The notes under the pieces were generated by a model, which was not told where the DNA came from, ran no database searches, and saw only the letters and a program-made list of their open reading frames with translations. A stretch of 64,000 nt of DNA, taken from Paenibacillus ihumii (lineage in GTDB: Bacteria > Bacillota > Bacilli > Paenibacillales > Paenibacillaceae). Each line of letters starts with the position of its first letter. Position 1 is the first letter of the stretch. Both the position numbers and the translations under genes were made by a program. Location of the stretch: assembly GCF_001403875.1 (NCBI RefSeq), contig NZ_LN884299.1, positions 2,356,117 through 2,420,116 on the forward strand, in the 5' to 3' direction. Positions 44,701-52,735 of the stretch are shown here, piece after piece.

Positions 44701-47700
44701 TGGCAAATTGGAGCCGTCGCCCGTATATAGCTCATCTCGGTCAACATACAATGCCTGTCCTTCATAATCCGCAGGCAGCGGAAGATGTGTCTGGGTGAGC
44801 AGGACGCGAGCCCTGCAATCCTGCAGCATATATTGAATCCGGTCCTCCGGAAAATCCGGATCAATCGGCACATACGCCCCTCCCGCCTTCAGAACAGCCA
44901 ATATTGCAATCACCATTTCCATGGACCGCTCGACGAGCATTCCGACAAGCTGCTCACGTTCTACGCCAATACTGCGCAAGCGGCGCGCTAACTGGTTGGC
45001 ACGCTGATTCAGCTCGGCGTAGGTCAAGCTCTCTTGTCCGAAGCAAACCGCGGTTTGATTAGGTGTGGCACTGACCTGCTGTTCGAATAAATCTACAATA
45101 TGACTGTCTTGCGGATAGGGGACTGCATGAAAATCATTAATACTCCGCAAATAGTGCTGTTCCTCATCCGCTAAAATTGAAATTTGTGATATCCGCTGAT
45201 GCGTATGAAGTGAAATGCCTTCAAGCAATTGCACATAATGCTTCAGCAAGGCATTCATCCGGTCTTCACGAAACAGCTCTGTGTTGTATTCCAGATTGAG
45301 CAGGACCTTGTCGGCTGACGGATAGGCATGCAGGGCAAAGTCAAATTTGGCGGTATCCGTCGGTTGCAGGCCGACCTTCATATGCAGCTTGCCCAGGGTT
45401 GTATGCTCAAAATAATGATCATGCAGGGCAAATAAAATTTGAAATAACGGGTGTCTGGACGGATCATGCTGAACGGGCAGCATCTCAACAATATGTTCAA
45501 AAGCAGCTTCGCCATGAGCAAGCGTCTCCAGCACTTCGCTTTTAACCTGCTTCAAGCAGTCCTTAAAGGTGCTGTTGCCGGAGACTTGAAAGCTTAGCGG
45601 CAGCGTATTCACAAAATAGCCAATGAGATGCTTGACCTGCCGGGAGTTGCGATTAGCGGATATGGTTCCAATAATGATTTCTTCCTGCTGCGTGTACCGG
45701 TTAAGCAGCGCGACAAAAGCAGCCAGCAGGGTCATGTATAGGGTACAGTCCTCTGCTCTGCTGATATCCATCAGGCGAGCCGTTATTTTGCTATCGATTT
45801 CGCATACTGCCGTCTTGCCGTAATGACTGAGCACCCTGGGTCTCTTATAATCCGTTGGAAAATCCAAAGATGGAATGGCGTCCGCATAGCGTTGCTGCCA
45901 ATATTCCAGCTGCTCGATATATGCAGGTTGAAGAATACGGTTCTCTTCCCATGCCGCATAATCAGCATATTGTACCGCAAGCTCTGGCAGTTCAAGCGGC
46001 GTTTGCTCGGAATAATGAGCATATAAGCTCTTGAGCTCCTCTAAAAACAGACCTACGGACCAGCCATCGAAAACAATATGATGCATCACCACAAGGAGAA
46101 TATGACTGTCCGCACTGCATTTAATGAGTACAAAGCGATGAAGGGGAGCTTGCTCCAACTGGAATGGCCTGTTCACTTGCTCCTGAAGCATGGCCTCTAA
46201 CATGGGCTTCTGTGCTTCCCCTGACATACCTGATAAGTCCTGAATTGAAAAATCAAGCCGGGCCCCGGGGTCCTGACAAACGGAAACTAAGCCGTCCTGC
46301 TCCATGAAGTAAGAACGGAGAACCTGATGTCTGTTCAGGATGTGCTGCAAGCCTTGCATTAAGGCCGTCTGATTCAGATCCCCCTGGAATTCCAAGGTGA
46401 AAGCCGTATTATAATAAGGGTTCTCCGGTTCTCTTCGATACAAGTACCATTGCTGTCTTTGCCCCTGTGACAGGCTGGATGTGCCAGGCTTGCCAGCAGG
46501 GGTTATCCATGTTCCTTGATCTGGCTGTTCTTGAATGATTATTCCGGCTAACCTGGCTATCGTAGCATTTTGAAATAAGTGATGAATCGTAATCGTTACA
46601 TCAAATTGCTCCTGAATGGCGGAGGTCATTTGCAGCAGCTTAAGCGAATTTCCTCCCATTGCAAAAAAATTATCCTGAATGCCAACCCGCTCTTTCCCCA
46701 AAATCCCTGACCAAATACGGGCCAGCTTCTCTTCTGTTTCATTCCGTGGAGCAACATAGTCGGAGACACCCATCGACATTTCCAAATCCAATAAAGCTCT
46801 ACGGTCAATCTGACCATCTATGGTAGTGAGAAGCTCATTTCTTATTCGGTATTTAATCATGTATGGTGCTTCGGGATAGAATTGCGACATATAAGCATCG
46901 ATTCGTCCTCTTAGCTCCTGAACAGCAAGCTTGCTGTCGCCGGTTGGCGGAAAATAGACATAGACCGTGTATTCTGGCCGGGCAGGCTCGAGCATCTGCC
47001 GTGCGATCCGGTCCTTGCGCTCATTTAAGCCAATATAGAGAACCGGCAGATTCAGCGTACTCCCGATAACAAAAGAAAGTACACCTTGCTGGGGCGAAAT
47101 CGGATGAAGGCCTTGTTCAATGAGCATAGACGAAATCGCCGCATTCCCCTTGCTCATCCCCAGGTTATCCCACATGCCCCAGGCCAGGCAGTGGCAGCGT
47201 ATTCTGCTTGTATTTCTGATGTGCTCGCTGAAGGCCTCTACAAACCGGTTGCTTGCACTGTAAGGTCCCATTAGCATGCCAGGGTCTATAGTCTCCGTAG
47301 AGGAAGTGGTTACAAATATCGCTTCAGGCCGTTCAAGCAGCAGCTGATACAGCACAAACGTACCGTACACCTTAGCGTTGTACAGCATTTCGATCTGCTC
47401 ATGCCCGCAATCCTTAAGAGCTGCCTGTGTGCCAATACCCGCCAGATGAATAATGCCGGACAGTCTTTTCTGATGCTTCCGCTCACTCGCTTCAATCAAA
47501 GCTTTCATTTCTTCATAGCAGGTCAGGTCTACAGAGTGGTAAGCTACCTCGCCTCCAGCTTCAGCAAGCTTCTGGAGCCCCAGATAACGACGCAAATGAT
47601 CGCTCTGTCCAGAACCGCTGCCCAGCTCCAAATCCCAATGCTCCTGTGGCGGAAGCAGGGTTCTGCCGGCCAGCACAATGCTGGCATTGTAATGCTCAAG

Positions 47701-50463
47701 TAAATGCTGCGCCAGCTGCTCCCCCACTGCACCAAGACCGCCGGTAATCAAATAAAGTCCCTGCTCAACAAAAGGCGGGACTTCATCTTGAATCAAGGCT
47801 TGGACATCTACCCGCTCCAAGGCAGGAATATAGCGCGTCTGATGGACATAGCTCACCAATTCCCTACCAACGCCAGCCCTTAATTCATTCAGCACCAGCC
47901 TGCAATGCAGGCTGATATTAATCTCGTTAAAATCAATTTGACCCGTGCGTATGCCGGGCATTTCCTTCCCGGCTGCTTTTACTATGCTTTCGATCGTTGC
48001 CTTTTCGCTCGCAATCGTTGTATTCCGGTTATTACATGAATACGTCGTTATAACCAGCAGATCGGCGGGAAGCCTGCTCTCTTCTAACGCCTTATATAGA
48101 GAAATCAAGCCTAGAGAGCCTGTCGATTGTGCTAGCCTCAACTGCCCGGCATTCTCCAAGAGAAGATAGGGCGTGTAATTCCACAGATGAAGAAGCTGCC
48201 TGATGTCCGATCCCGTCTCGGCCAATTCATTCCATAGCGTCCTATAATCCTCGATACGCTCCGGGTGGATCTCAAAGGTTGATGCATCGATTTTTCTATA
48301 AGCTTGCCCCGGATAGACGTGATACACCTGTTCATCCGGCAGGGCAGCTGCAATAGCATTCCCTAGGCCAAGCAGATCCGAAAAGATAAGCAGCCCGCCA
48401 GCCGATTCCTTCTCCGGTGCTTCGGTCAGAGCCTGCTCCTTCCAGGCCTGTTGAAAGAACCAGGATGGCAGAGTATCTCTTTCCAAGTGGGTATTTACAA
48501 GCTTGAGCTCTTCATCGAATTCCCCGGCGTTGAATCTTCTCACTAATTCTCCATGCTGAATTTTGCCCGAATTGGTCTTAGGAAAAGCCTCTTTGGATAC
48601 TGGAATAAGATAGGTAGGCTCAATGCCAATATGCTTGACTACATGATATTTAATATCATCTGCGACTTGCAGGTAGAAGGAAGGCTCCTGCATATACGGC
48701 GAGAAGAACAGCGCGAGCTGGTCCTCATGCGCGCCCGGAGCAGTAATGGCTGCTGCTGCTGAATAAGTGGTTTCTACCCCAAATACTTCCTCAATTATAG
48801 CTTCGATTTCGTAATTAAAATGGTTTTTTCCATTTAAAATAATAATATCCTTTTCACGCCCTGTCAGTGTCAGCGCGCCCTCACGCAAAAAACCCAAATC
48901 CCCCGTATTAAACCAGCCATCCCCAACAAAGGATTCCGAATTAGCGGACGGGTTCTTGTAGTACCCCGCCATTAAAGCCTCACCCTTTACTTGCAGACGA
49001 CCGATTTGACCTTCCCGCTTAAGCTGATTGTCCTGATCCACGATCCGGATGGACATTCCTGGAACAGGCTTGCCCAGCTCTACGAAGGAAACGGAATTGA
49101 TATGCTGTTCGTCTATTTCCTTGAGTGTTGTGCTCAAGCTTAATTTATCGATATGATAAACACCGGTTAAGCGGTCATGCTCCAAACAAAAACTTTTGGC
49201 GAAGGTTACCCCGGAAGATGTTTCAGACATGCCGAAAGCAGGCGAGATTGCATCCGGTTTAAGTCCAAAGGGAATAAGCATTTGCAAAAAGGCATGGGCG
49301 GTCTTGGGAACGATGCTTTCGGCCGCATTGATAATGTAGCGCATCGAGGATAGGTCCCAATATTTCTGTTTGATTTGCTCTGCCTCCGCTGCTATGAGAG
49401 CAAAGGCAAAATTGGGCGCCCAGCTCATGGAGACGCGGTGCTTGTCAATCAGATCCAGCCATTGCAGCGGCCGGGCCAGAAAAACCTCGGTCGATGCTAT
49501 CACTTGCTTGCATCCCAAGAACACAGAGGTCAAGTGAGAGAAGACAATCCCGCCAACGTGATCCAGCGGCATCCAGTTCAACCATACCTCCCTGGAAGTA
49601 AGCTCGAAGTGAGCCGTGACGGATTGTACCAATGCAAGCAGACTGTGGTTGCGGTGCTGGACGCATTTAGGAATTCCTGTACTCCCCGACGTAAGCAGAC
49701 TCATTGCGAAGCTCTCCCGGCCTTTTGCAGGAAAATCGACAGCAGCTTCATGCTTCTCCAGCGACTCGGCCGAATAGACCCGAATCTCTGTCATGTCCAT
49801 CGTTTGCTCTAATGCCAGCAAATCCGGTACAAGCGCTTCATCCGCAATAATTGCAGGTCTGCCGAGCAAGGTCCAGGAATTAAGCAGCTTTTTTAAGGCC
49901 GCATTATTTTCGGCGTAAGACGGAGCAGCGCCGATAGGGGCCGGGATAAAGCCGCCCAATAGACAGGCCCAGAATCCGGAAATCAAATTATAATTGCTTT
50001 TACACTGGAATAGCACATGCTCTCCAAGCGTCAGACCCGCTTGCTGCAAGCCTGTTAGAATGCGCTGGGCGCGGTTCAAGATTTCGGCATACGTGATGAA
50101 CAGCTCTGAGCCGGGCTTCTCCATAAAAACAATGCCCTGACCTTCTTTAGAAGCTGCATTCAACAGCAAATCTGCAACCGATTGCAGGTTGTCATCGAAC
50201 TCCAGATGCCCCCCCTGGCTTATGGCCCATGCATCGCTGGCCACATTAGCAGCCTCATCAAGGCTCGCATTTTGTAATCCGGAACGATGCGCAAAGAGCT
50301 GGCTTCCAGCTTCGCCAAACAAATCCTTGACATTGATCGGCGGACTCTTCTCATAGCCTGCTTGCACCAGAACTGCCGCTCCCTCCCGGCCCAGCATTTC
50401 CTGCAAATCCGTTTCTATTTTAAAAGTGTACGTCTCGTGTTCGAGCTCTGCTTTCCGTTCCAA
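38734..50463 (-). CDS. NRPS-1, loading protein: AMP-ligase-KR-T-C-A(Thr)-T-C-A(X)-T-E
   Basis: This 3909-residue protein starts the assembly line. Residues about 85-640 form an acyl-AMP ligase of the FAAL-like loading type (LLTSGSTGIPK near 258, NWMPLDHVGG, GMSETSSG, TGREKDIIILNGKN). A ketoreductase follows (TGGLGAVG near 907, catalytic Tyr in PYSASN near 1068), then a carrier domain (GGNSLK near 1271). There is no ketosynthase, so the KR most simply reduces an alpha-keto acid starter to an alpha-hydroxy acid; a fatty or aryl starter is not excluded. Elongation: C (HHIVFDG), A from 1789 with DFWNIGMVHK (Thr), T near 2326; an unusual C (HHAILDG; N-terminal motif LGMVYHSMKNPDAAMYHDQ), A from 2863 with DVTNFAIVYK (unassigned), T near 3404, E (HHLIVDG). 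The start is TTG 50463 behind GGGGAGGGG. The tail DLSSEELEALFDL is a likely docking donor. Confidence 0.93.
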   Translation of the reverse strand: MERKAELEHETYTFKIETDLQEMLGREGAAVLVQAGYEKSPPINVKDLFGEAGSQLFAHRSGLQNASLDEAANVASDAWAISQGGHLEFDDNLQSVADLLLNAASKEGQGIVFMEKPGSELFITYAEILNRAQRILTGLQQAGLTLGEHVLFQCKSNYNLISGFWACLLGGFIPAPIGAAPSYAENNAALKKLLNSWTLLGRPAIIADEALVPDLLALEQTMDMTEIRVYSAESLEKHEAAVDFPAKGRESFAMSLLTSGSTGIPKCVQHRNHSLLALVQSVTAHFELTSREVWLNWMPLDHVGGIVFSHLTSVFLGCKQVIASTEVFLARPLQWLDLIDKHRVSMSWAPNFAFALIAAEAEQIKQKYWDLSSMRYIINAAESIVPKTAHAFLQMLIPFGLKPDAISPAFGMSETSSGVTFAKSFCLEHDRLTGVYHIDKLSLSTTLKEIDEQHINSVSFVELGKPVPGMSIRIVDQDNQLKREGQIGRLQVKGEALMAGYYKNPSANSESFVGDGWFNTGDLGFLREGALTLTGREKDIIILNGKNHFNYEIEAIIEEVFGVETTYSAAAAITAPGAHEDQLALFFSPYMQEPSFYLQVADDIKYHVVKHIGIEPTYLIPVSKEAFPKTNSGKIQHGELVRRFNAGEFDEELKLVNTHLERDTLPSWFFQQAWKEQALTEAPEKESAGGLLIFSDLLGLGNAIAAALPDEQVYHVYPGQAYRKIDASTFEIHPERIEDYRTLWNELAETGSDIRQLLHLWNYTPYLLLENAGQLRLAQSTGSLGLISLYKALEESRLPADLLVITTYSCNNRNTTIASEKATIESIVKAAGKEMPGIRTGQIDFNEINISLHCRLVLNELRAGVGRELVSYVHQTRYIPALERVDVQALIQDEVPPFVEQGLYLITGGLGAVGEQLAQHLLEHYNASIVLAGRTLLPPQEHWDLELGSGSGQSDHLRRYLGLQKLAEAGGEVAYHSVDLTCYEEMKALIEASERKHQKRLSGIIHLAGIGTQAALKDCGHEQIEMLYNAKVYGTFVLYQLLLERPEAIFVTTSSTETIDPGMLMGPYSASNRFVEAFSEHIRNTSRIRCHCLAWGMWDNLGMSKGNAAISSMLIEQGLHPISPQQGVLSFVIGSTLNLPVLYIGLNERKDRIARQMLEPARPEYTVYVYFPPTGDSKLAVQELRGRIDAYMSQFYPEAPYMIKYRIRNELLTTIDGQIDRRALLDLEMSMGVSDYVAPRNETEEKLARIWSGILGKERVGIQDNFFAMGGNSLKLLQMTSAIQEQFDVTITIHHLFQNATIARLAGIIIQEQPDQGTWITPAGKPGTSSLSQGQRQQWYLYRREPENPYYNTAFTLEFQGDLNQTALMQGLQHILNRHQVLRSYFMEQDGLVSVCQDPGARLDFSIQDLSGMSGEAQKPMLEAMLQEQVNRPFQLEQAPLHRFVLIKCSADSHILLVVMHHIVFDGWSVGLFLEELKSLYAHYSEQTPLELPELAVQYADYAAWEENRILQPAYIEQLEYWQQRYADAIPSLDFPTDYKRPRVLSHYGKTAVCEIDSKITARLMDISRAEDCTLYMTLLAAFVALLNRYTQQEEIIIGTISANRNSRQVKHLIGYFVNTLPLSFQVSGNSTFKDCLKQVKSEVLETLAHGEAAFEHIVEMLPVQHDPSRHPLFQILFALHDHYFEHTTLGKLHMKVGLQPTDTAKFDFALHAYPSADKVLLNLEYNTELFREDRMNALLKHYVQLLEGISLHTHQRISQISILADEEQHYLRSINDFHAVPYPQDSHIVDLFEQQVSATPNQTAVCFGQESLTYAELNQRANQLARRLRSIGVEREQLVGMLVERSMEMVIAILAVLKAGGAYVPIDPDFPEDRIQYMLQDCRARVLLTQTHLPLPADYEGQALYVDRDELYTGDGSNLPSINSPADLAYVIYTSGTTGKPKGVLMEHRNVVRLFFNDQPLFDFQAADVWTLFHSYTFDFSVWEMYGALLHGGKLVIVPKETAQDPQQFLSLVNKFQVTVLNQTPTAFYGLINEILQQNTASLPIRYVIFGGEALAPIMLKEIAASFPSIEYINMYGITETAVHVTFKRITAKEIDSNISDIGQPIPTLKAYVMDAHLNLMPVGTVGELFIGGEGLARGYLNLPELTAAKFIPSPFVAGERLYRSGDLVKMLPGGSLEYQGRSDQQVKIRGYRIELGDIESQLLKHSGVREAVVAARLNDSGEQELIAYIVPCHKLTTSELRAYLSQLLPGYMIPAYFIQMEHIPLTANGKVDRKQLPGPDEQMESGIIYEAPANEGESKLMDIWQEKLQGLHFGVHDDFFVLGGDSIKAIRILSSINECFDSQLTIKDLYQYPTIRNLYTYMQSGRLAQAEQPILLNEQILARWETLKRTVCEAMGGGNIEEVYPMSGVQLGMVYHSMKNPDAAMYHDQFGYDLSVDSFDIQRFEAALRSVVAVHPVLRTSLEVDRFTEPVQIVWKEIPIKFEAVNLEPYFPSEQAQIIHSFFEQDRKLPFLVKEAPLWRAKVFLLNRHQAKVCVSCHHAILDGWSLAAFMTGWIQAYIRQDEAAVVSPGLKASPKDFMLEQERLKNDESYKVFWRNELEDYRRFEVSSSADQAQQYSFVTHTLDQEMLNQLNHKVARKHHTNLKAVLFSAYIAALNMFSYDNDLLVGLVEHSRPECADADRMLGCFLNTVPFRIVMREDWTWADLLQAVQDKQIQLKAYGRLSLLEIYRSLGESAQGENPLFDTMFNFVDFHVYDELKDAGMGSGDFKLDMEMLHDRNNTLLDFTVSATGDHCLIRVGSVWEPEQSKRLIQYFEAVVFRFIHHAEERIDKAALLSPAEYDYTIHALNDTDTVYEGDASLMQRFERRAAETPDRAALLFGDEQLTYGELDRKTNQLAHILRARGVQSNSIVGLAAERSFEMLIGIIAVMKAGGAYMPIDPHYPAERVRYLLEHSGSELILTQQKWMSAYEQLSADMIALDDEDIYLEENSHSLNPVYSSDDLAYVIYTSGSTGRPKGVMIKHGSLLNLLYALEEEYPLEKDDTYLLKTTFTFDVSVTELFGWIVGEGKLVILPPELEKDITSLAATIRERRITHLNFVPSMLQLLLQYEQLASQLQDVKYVFVAGEAFPVDLARRFQRILPAVRLENIYGPTEVTVYATKYSIAPGPIAAVPIGKPLSNVKVFVLSKLGQLQPLGIPGELCVAGSGVASGYLNNAELTSRSFVTSSIPGIGTMYRTGDLAVWSKDGTLHYLGRIDTQVKVRGYRIETGEIEAHLAEYENIGQVAVVLKREAEEGQRVFLCAYYVAPQPLDAHLMRQHLSQALPHYMIPSYFIWLPEMPLTHSGKADRKALEQLPIVYETLSNQDDSLVSLSWEQEQLIKAWKSVFKTDRIQVNDSFYALGGDSIMAIQLSAKLSERGLNISVGDILKHQTIADICQNVDWHSKVRQYEQGIVRGEKLPTPIDYWFIELGWSHPGHYVQAVQMDLNAVPDIERMEDALNLLIQHHDALRLNCRLDSKSFYYNEAHLGERLQIGVVDLSQWEDKQAGLDEVSRELQGEFDLASELLLRAALVQIDFHTWKLMLCAHHLIVDGVSWRILLDDLFHIYRSLEQNEQPILPPKTASLQEYGEWLHAYAAQTDFAEDIAYWNQVHNTDYSIPTDMETEDWRFKHFRAVEGSLNLKQTAALKRIASRSISNVSVQDVLLMSLVKCLQAWTGTKEVVLDMESHGRHSDELNYSRTVGWFTAMYPIRMTLQEDMDPSQQLSDLSQQLKSVPNHGFHYGILNYLTKLLPARDRLLKDVQFNYLGEFTPLAPHDLFSGFQLTANAAPENHFLVKLDVTCWITDDLLNVAFRYNSNCHREETIRSLHERYLNHIQVLVESLAEDASHLQADSLDAADLSSEELEALFDL

Positions 50464-50528
50464 ATTGTACCCCTCCCCGCAATAATTGGCCTAGATTTAA
50501 AACGTTATTACAACCTTTGAATCATCGT

Positions 50529-51284
50529 CTAATGCTGCCCGGACGAGCCTGTTGATTGAGCTGCACTCATTGTTTCAGGCAGAAGCTGGTCACCTATACA
50601 TCGAATCAGCTCCGGATAACGATCCCAAATATAGAAATGTCCCCCGTCGATTGCAATAAATGAAGCCGAAGCATTCGTGTAATTCGCCCACAGCATAACT
50701 TCATCTCTCGATATCTTATCCTCAGTTCCGTAGAACACAGTAAGCGGACAATCCACCTTGACAGATAAATCTGCTTCATAGGTTTCAATAAGCCTATAAT
50801 CGGCACGAATAATAGGCATGAAGGTTTCCTGCAAATAGTCGGAATGAACAAATTCATCAGTTACGCCGCCATCCTTATGTAGTTTTTGCAAGAAATCCGC
50901 TTCATTCAATACCGAATAACGCTCGATTAAATGATTGGTGCATGGGGAGCCCTTGGCGGAGATAAATAACCGCTCAGGGGAGGAGTACCCTGCTTCTGCG
51001 AGCTTTTTGGTTAATTCAAAGGCTATCAGTCCGCCCATACTGTGACCGAAAAAGCAGTACGGATCATCGGGCCGCCTCTCCAGCAAATCTATAACCTCCG
51101 GGACTATGTGATTGATTAAAGATTCCATACTGGTATGTAAAGCTTCTCCCATTCTCGCCCCCCTTCCCGGCAATTCGAAGGGAAATACAGTAATAGCATC
51201 AGTTCCAAAGTGAGGCTGCCAGCCAAAATATATCGCCGAGGATCCGCCGGCATAAGCAAAGCAAATAAGCTTCATATTGTTCAC
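50529..51284 (-). CDS. Type II thioesterase of the NRPS cluster
   Basis: An alpha/beta-hydrolase of about 251 residues of the external (type II) thioesterase family, which clears misprimed or stalled acyl groups from carrier domains. Visible features are the N-terminal CFAYAGGSSAIY, the ELPGRG motif, the nucleophile elbow GHSMGG, a late Asp in YGTEDKIS and the catalytic His in GGHFYIWD. It is the first gene of the NRPS operon, 65 bp before NRPS-1 and downstream of the leader with the terminator. In-frame starts are GTG 51293, GTG 51284 and ATG 51275. GTG 51284 is chosen because GAGGTG lies six bases before it; homology would also allow ATG 51275, where the conserved region begins (MKLICFAYAGG). 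Confidence 0.92.
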   Translation of the reverse strand: MNNMKLICFAYAGGSSAIYFGWQPHFGTDAITVFPFELPGRGARMGEALHTSMESLINHIVPEVIDLLERRPDDPYCFFGHSMGGLIAFELTKKLAEAGYSSPERLFISAKGSPCTNHLIERYSVLNEADFLQKLHKDGGVTDEFVHSDYLQETFMPIIRADYRLIETYEADLSVKVDCPLTVFYGTEDKISRDEVMLWANYTNASASFIAIDGGHFYIWDRYPELIRCIGDQLLPETMSAAQSTGSSGQH

Positions 51285-51370
51285 AGTAAACACCTCAACC
51301 TCAAATAATCGATAAGTATTAAGTCATTACAGCTCAAGGTGAAAGCTTCAAAGGAAAGGTCACTTTACTT

Positions 51371-51417
51371 GAAAAGCAAAAGAAAAAAAGCCATTTCTTT
51401 AGATAAGAAGTGACTTT
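51371..51417 (-). terminator. Intrinsic terminator in the NRPS operon leader
   Basis: On the minus strand the arms at 51405-51417 and 51387-51399 (outer part AAGTCACTTCTT/AAGAAATGGCTT) form a 13-position stem with one mismatch and one G-U pair around a five-base loop, followed by a U-rich tract (TTTTTTTCTTTT). It lies about 100 bases before the thioesterase start, inside the leader, so transcription of the >50-kb operon must read through it. This is the expected target of LoaP antitermination; it could also simply end the loaP transcript. Confidence 0.8.
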
Positions 51418-51456
51418 AAATAATTCTAACTATTCCTATGTTTTTAATATGAAATT

Positions 51457-51496
51457 GGGCACAGCTTCGCCCGCTCATCTATATAGAAACATATAG
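51457..51496 (-). promoter_or_regulatory. loaP: Leader RNA hairpins, candidate LoaP recognition element
   Basis: Between the TATAAT and the leader terminator, the minus-strand RNA can fold two small hairpins: CTATAT/ATATAG (51479-51496, six-base loop) and GGGC/GCCC (51457-51472, eight-base loop). LoaP proteins are known to bind a hairpin in the 5' leader of their target operon. The position fits, but I cannot match a LoaP consensus by eye. Confidence 0.4.
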
Positions 51497-51509
51497 ACTA
51501 CTTTTGCCC

Positions 51510-51528
51510 GATTATAATCTCAGAGATT
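51510..51528 (-). promoter_or_regulatory. Candidate promoter and palindrome for the NRPS operon
   Basis: On the minus strand a perfect TATAAT (51511-51516) lies about 225 bases before the thioesterase start. It is the core of a 10-bp palindrome (GATTATAATC, 51510-51519) and abuts an inverted repeat AATCTC-T-GAGATT (51516-51528). No good -35 box exists at 16-18 bp; TTGAGA is present but only 12 bp away. The promoter may need an activator, or the palindrome may be an operator. Start point not proven. Confidence 0.45.
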
Positions 51529-51596
51529 TCTCAACGTACCGAAGCAGCGTTTGATTCTTCTCTGATACTTGTATGAATCTTCAAGAAATAAGATCT

Positions 51597-52166
51597 TTAA
51601 TGTACTTCAGGCGGGGACAGCACTTCGACCCCTACATCCACTTCTATTGATTTTCCCATCAGTTCAAGCACAATCCGTGCCCTCTTCTTGCGCTTGTCGA
51701 TCTTCTTAATCATACCTTCCCTGCCCTTTAACGGGCCGCTTCTGACCTGTGATCTTGCATTCTCTACATACAGGACAGAATAGTTGATGATTTCATCGTG
51801 ATCCATCAATTGCGTAATTAAGGTCATTTCCTCTTCATCAATTTGCGAGAATAAGCTCGTGGAGGAAGAGTTCGTTTCCTCATTTTTTCCTGTTGGCTGT
51901 TCATCAAATTTATATTTATTAAGAAGCTTATAACATCTAGGAATCTTCTTTAAGCCATAATAAGTGTCAATACTCATCTTAGCTTTGATAAACACATAGC
52001 CCGGAAACAAAATTCGGTTAATTTCATAAAAAACACCATCTCTTTTTTCTCTTAATCTACGTTTTGGTACGATTGGCATGACAATAGAGGAATCAAATTG
52101 CTGCTGAATTGCAGACCGAACAATGTCTTCCTTCCCTGTCTCTACAAATAATGCATACCATTTCAT
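51597..52166 (-). CDS. loaP: LoaP-type NusG paralog, processive antiterminator
   Basis: A 189-residue specialised NusG protein. The N-terminal NGN domain is recognisable (KWYALFVETGKEDIV, ILFPGYVFIKAK) and the C-terminal KOW domain reads SGPLKGREGMIKKIDKRKKRARI, joined by a longer Ser/Thr/Glu-rich linker around residues 90-110. LoaP proteins ride with RNA polymerase through long secondary-metabolite operons of Bacillus and Paenibacillus and recruit to a hairpin in the leader RNA, allowing read-through of terminators. Here the gene is co-directional with and immediately upstream of the NRPS operon leader, which contains a strong terminator. It has its own promoter. Its ribosome site is weak (AAGGGGA about 14 bases before the ATG), so translation may be low or controlled. 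The alternative, a core housekeeping NusG, is unlikely because of the linker and the location. Confidence 0.92.
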   Translation of the reverse strand: MKWYALFVETGKEDIVRSAIQQQFDSSIVMPIVPKRRLREKRDGVFYEINRILFPGYVFIKAKMSIDTYYGLKKIPRCYKLLNKYKFDEQPTGKNEETNSSSTSLFSQIDEEEMTLITQLMDHDEIINYSVLYVENARSQVRSGPLKGREGMIKKIDKRKKRARIVLELMGKSIEVDVGVEVLSPPEVH

Positions 52167-52250
52167 GGATTAAAACATGTCCCCTTTTCTGATGTTTTAA
52201 CCTACTATTTGCTTCAAGCCTTTTTAATTGTCTCATACGCCTTTTATGGC

Positions 52251-52278
52251 TTATAAATTTATCAATTCACCTCCTCTT
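52251..52278 (-). promoter_or_regulatory. Orphan strong ribosome site with possible four-codon leader ORF before loaP
   Basis: In the loaP leader, AGAGGAGGTG on the minus strand (52269-52278) is a near-perfect Shine-Dalgarno, yet the loaP start is about 100 bases further on. Directly after it is TTG-ATA-AAT-TTA-TAA (52251-52265), a possible minimal leader peptide. No larger frame uses the site convincingly. Confidence 0.3.
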
Positions 52279-52405
52279 CTGCGATTTATTCCAGGTTAGT
52301 CTATCCTCCCCTTGTCTCCGTTCTGCCGAGTTACAGGCTATTAAAAATTGGAATCAGACACAAATTGTCTAAATATTTTCCTTATTTTGTCTTCTGATAA
52401 CAGCA

Positions 52406-52435
52406 ATTCTAGCATATCAAATCGACAGCGGTCAA
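52406..52435 (-). promoter_or_regulatory. loaP: loaP promoter
   Basis: Minus-strand TTGACC (52430-52435), an 18-bp spacer and TAGAAT (52406-52411) preceded by TG in the extended -10 position. This is a good vegetative promoter, giving a leader of about 230 bases before the loaP start. Confidence 0.65.
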
Positions 52436-52439
52436 CCAA

Positions 52440-52735
52440 ATATTGCCAACATATTTCGACAATAAACGATATTAAAACTGTAAAAGCTGTCCCTTAAAAA
52501 CAACCCAGCCATACAGTTTGTGCCGTCCCATAGGCCCTCCAAAATAATTAAAATATTAATTATATCGTGATGCATTTTCATCCTAATCTGACTTGCATGC
52601 AGAAATGGATGTATCATGCGCCGTTCATGGAAATTTTGATTATAATAAAAAATTACAATTTTAAACGATGAAATTTTACATTAATCTGTTACAATAACAC
52701 TGATCAAAAATAAAAAATAAGGATAGGGATGAGAC
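52440..52735. other. AT-rich intergenic region between loaP and the MFS gene
   Basis: Upstream of the loaP promoter there is no gene. A perfect TATAAT on the plus strand (52641-52646) has no good -35 partner. A promoter for the MFS gene must lie here, but I cannot place it with confidence. No RNA gene is seen. Confidence 0.5.
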
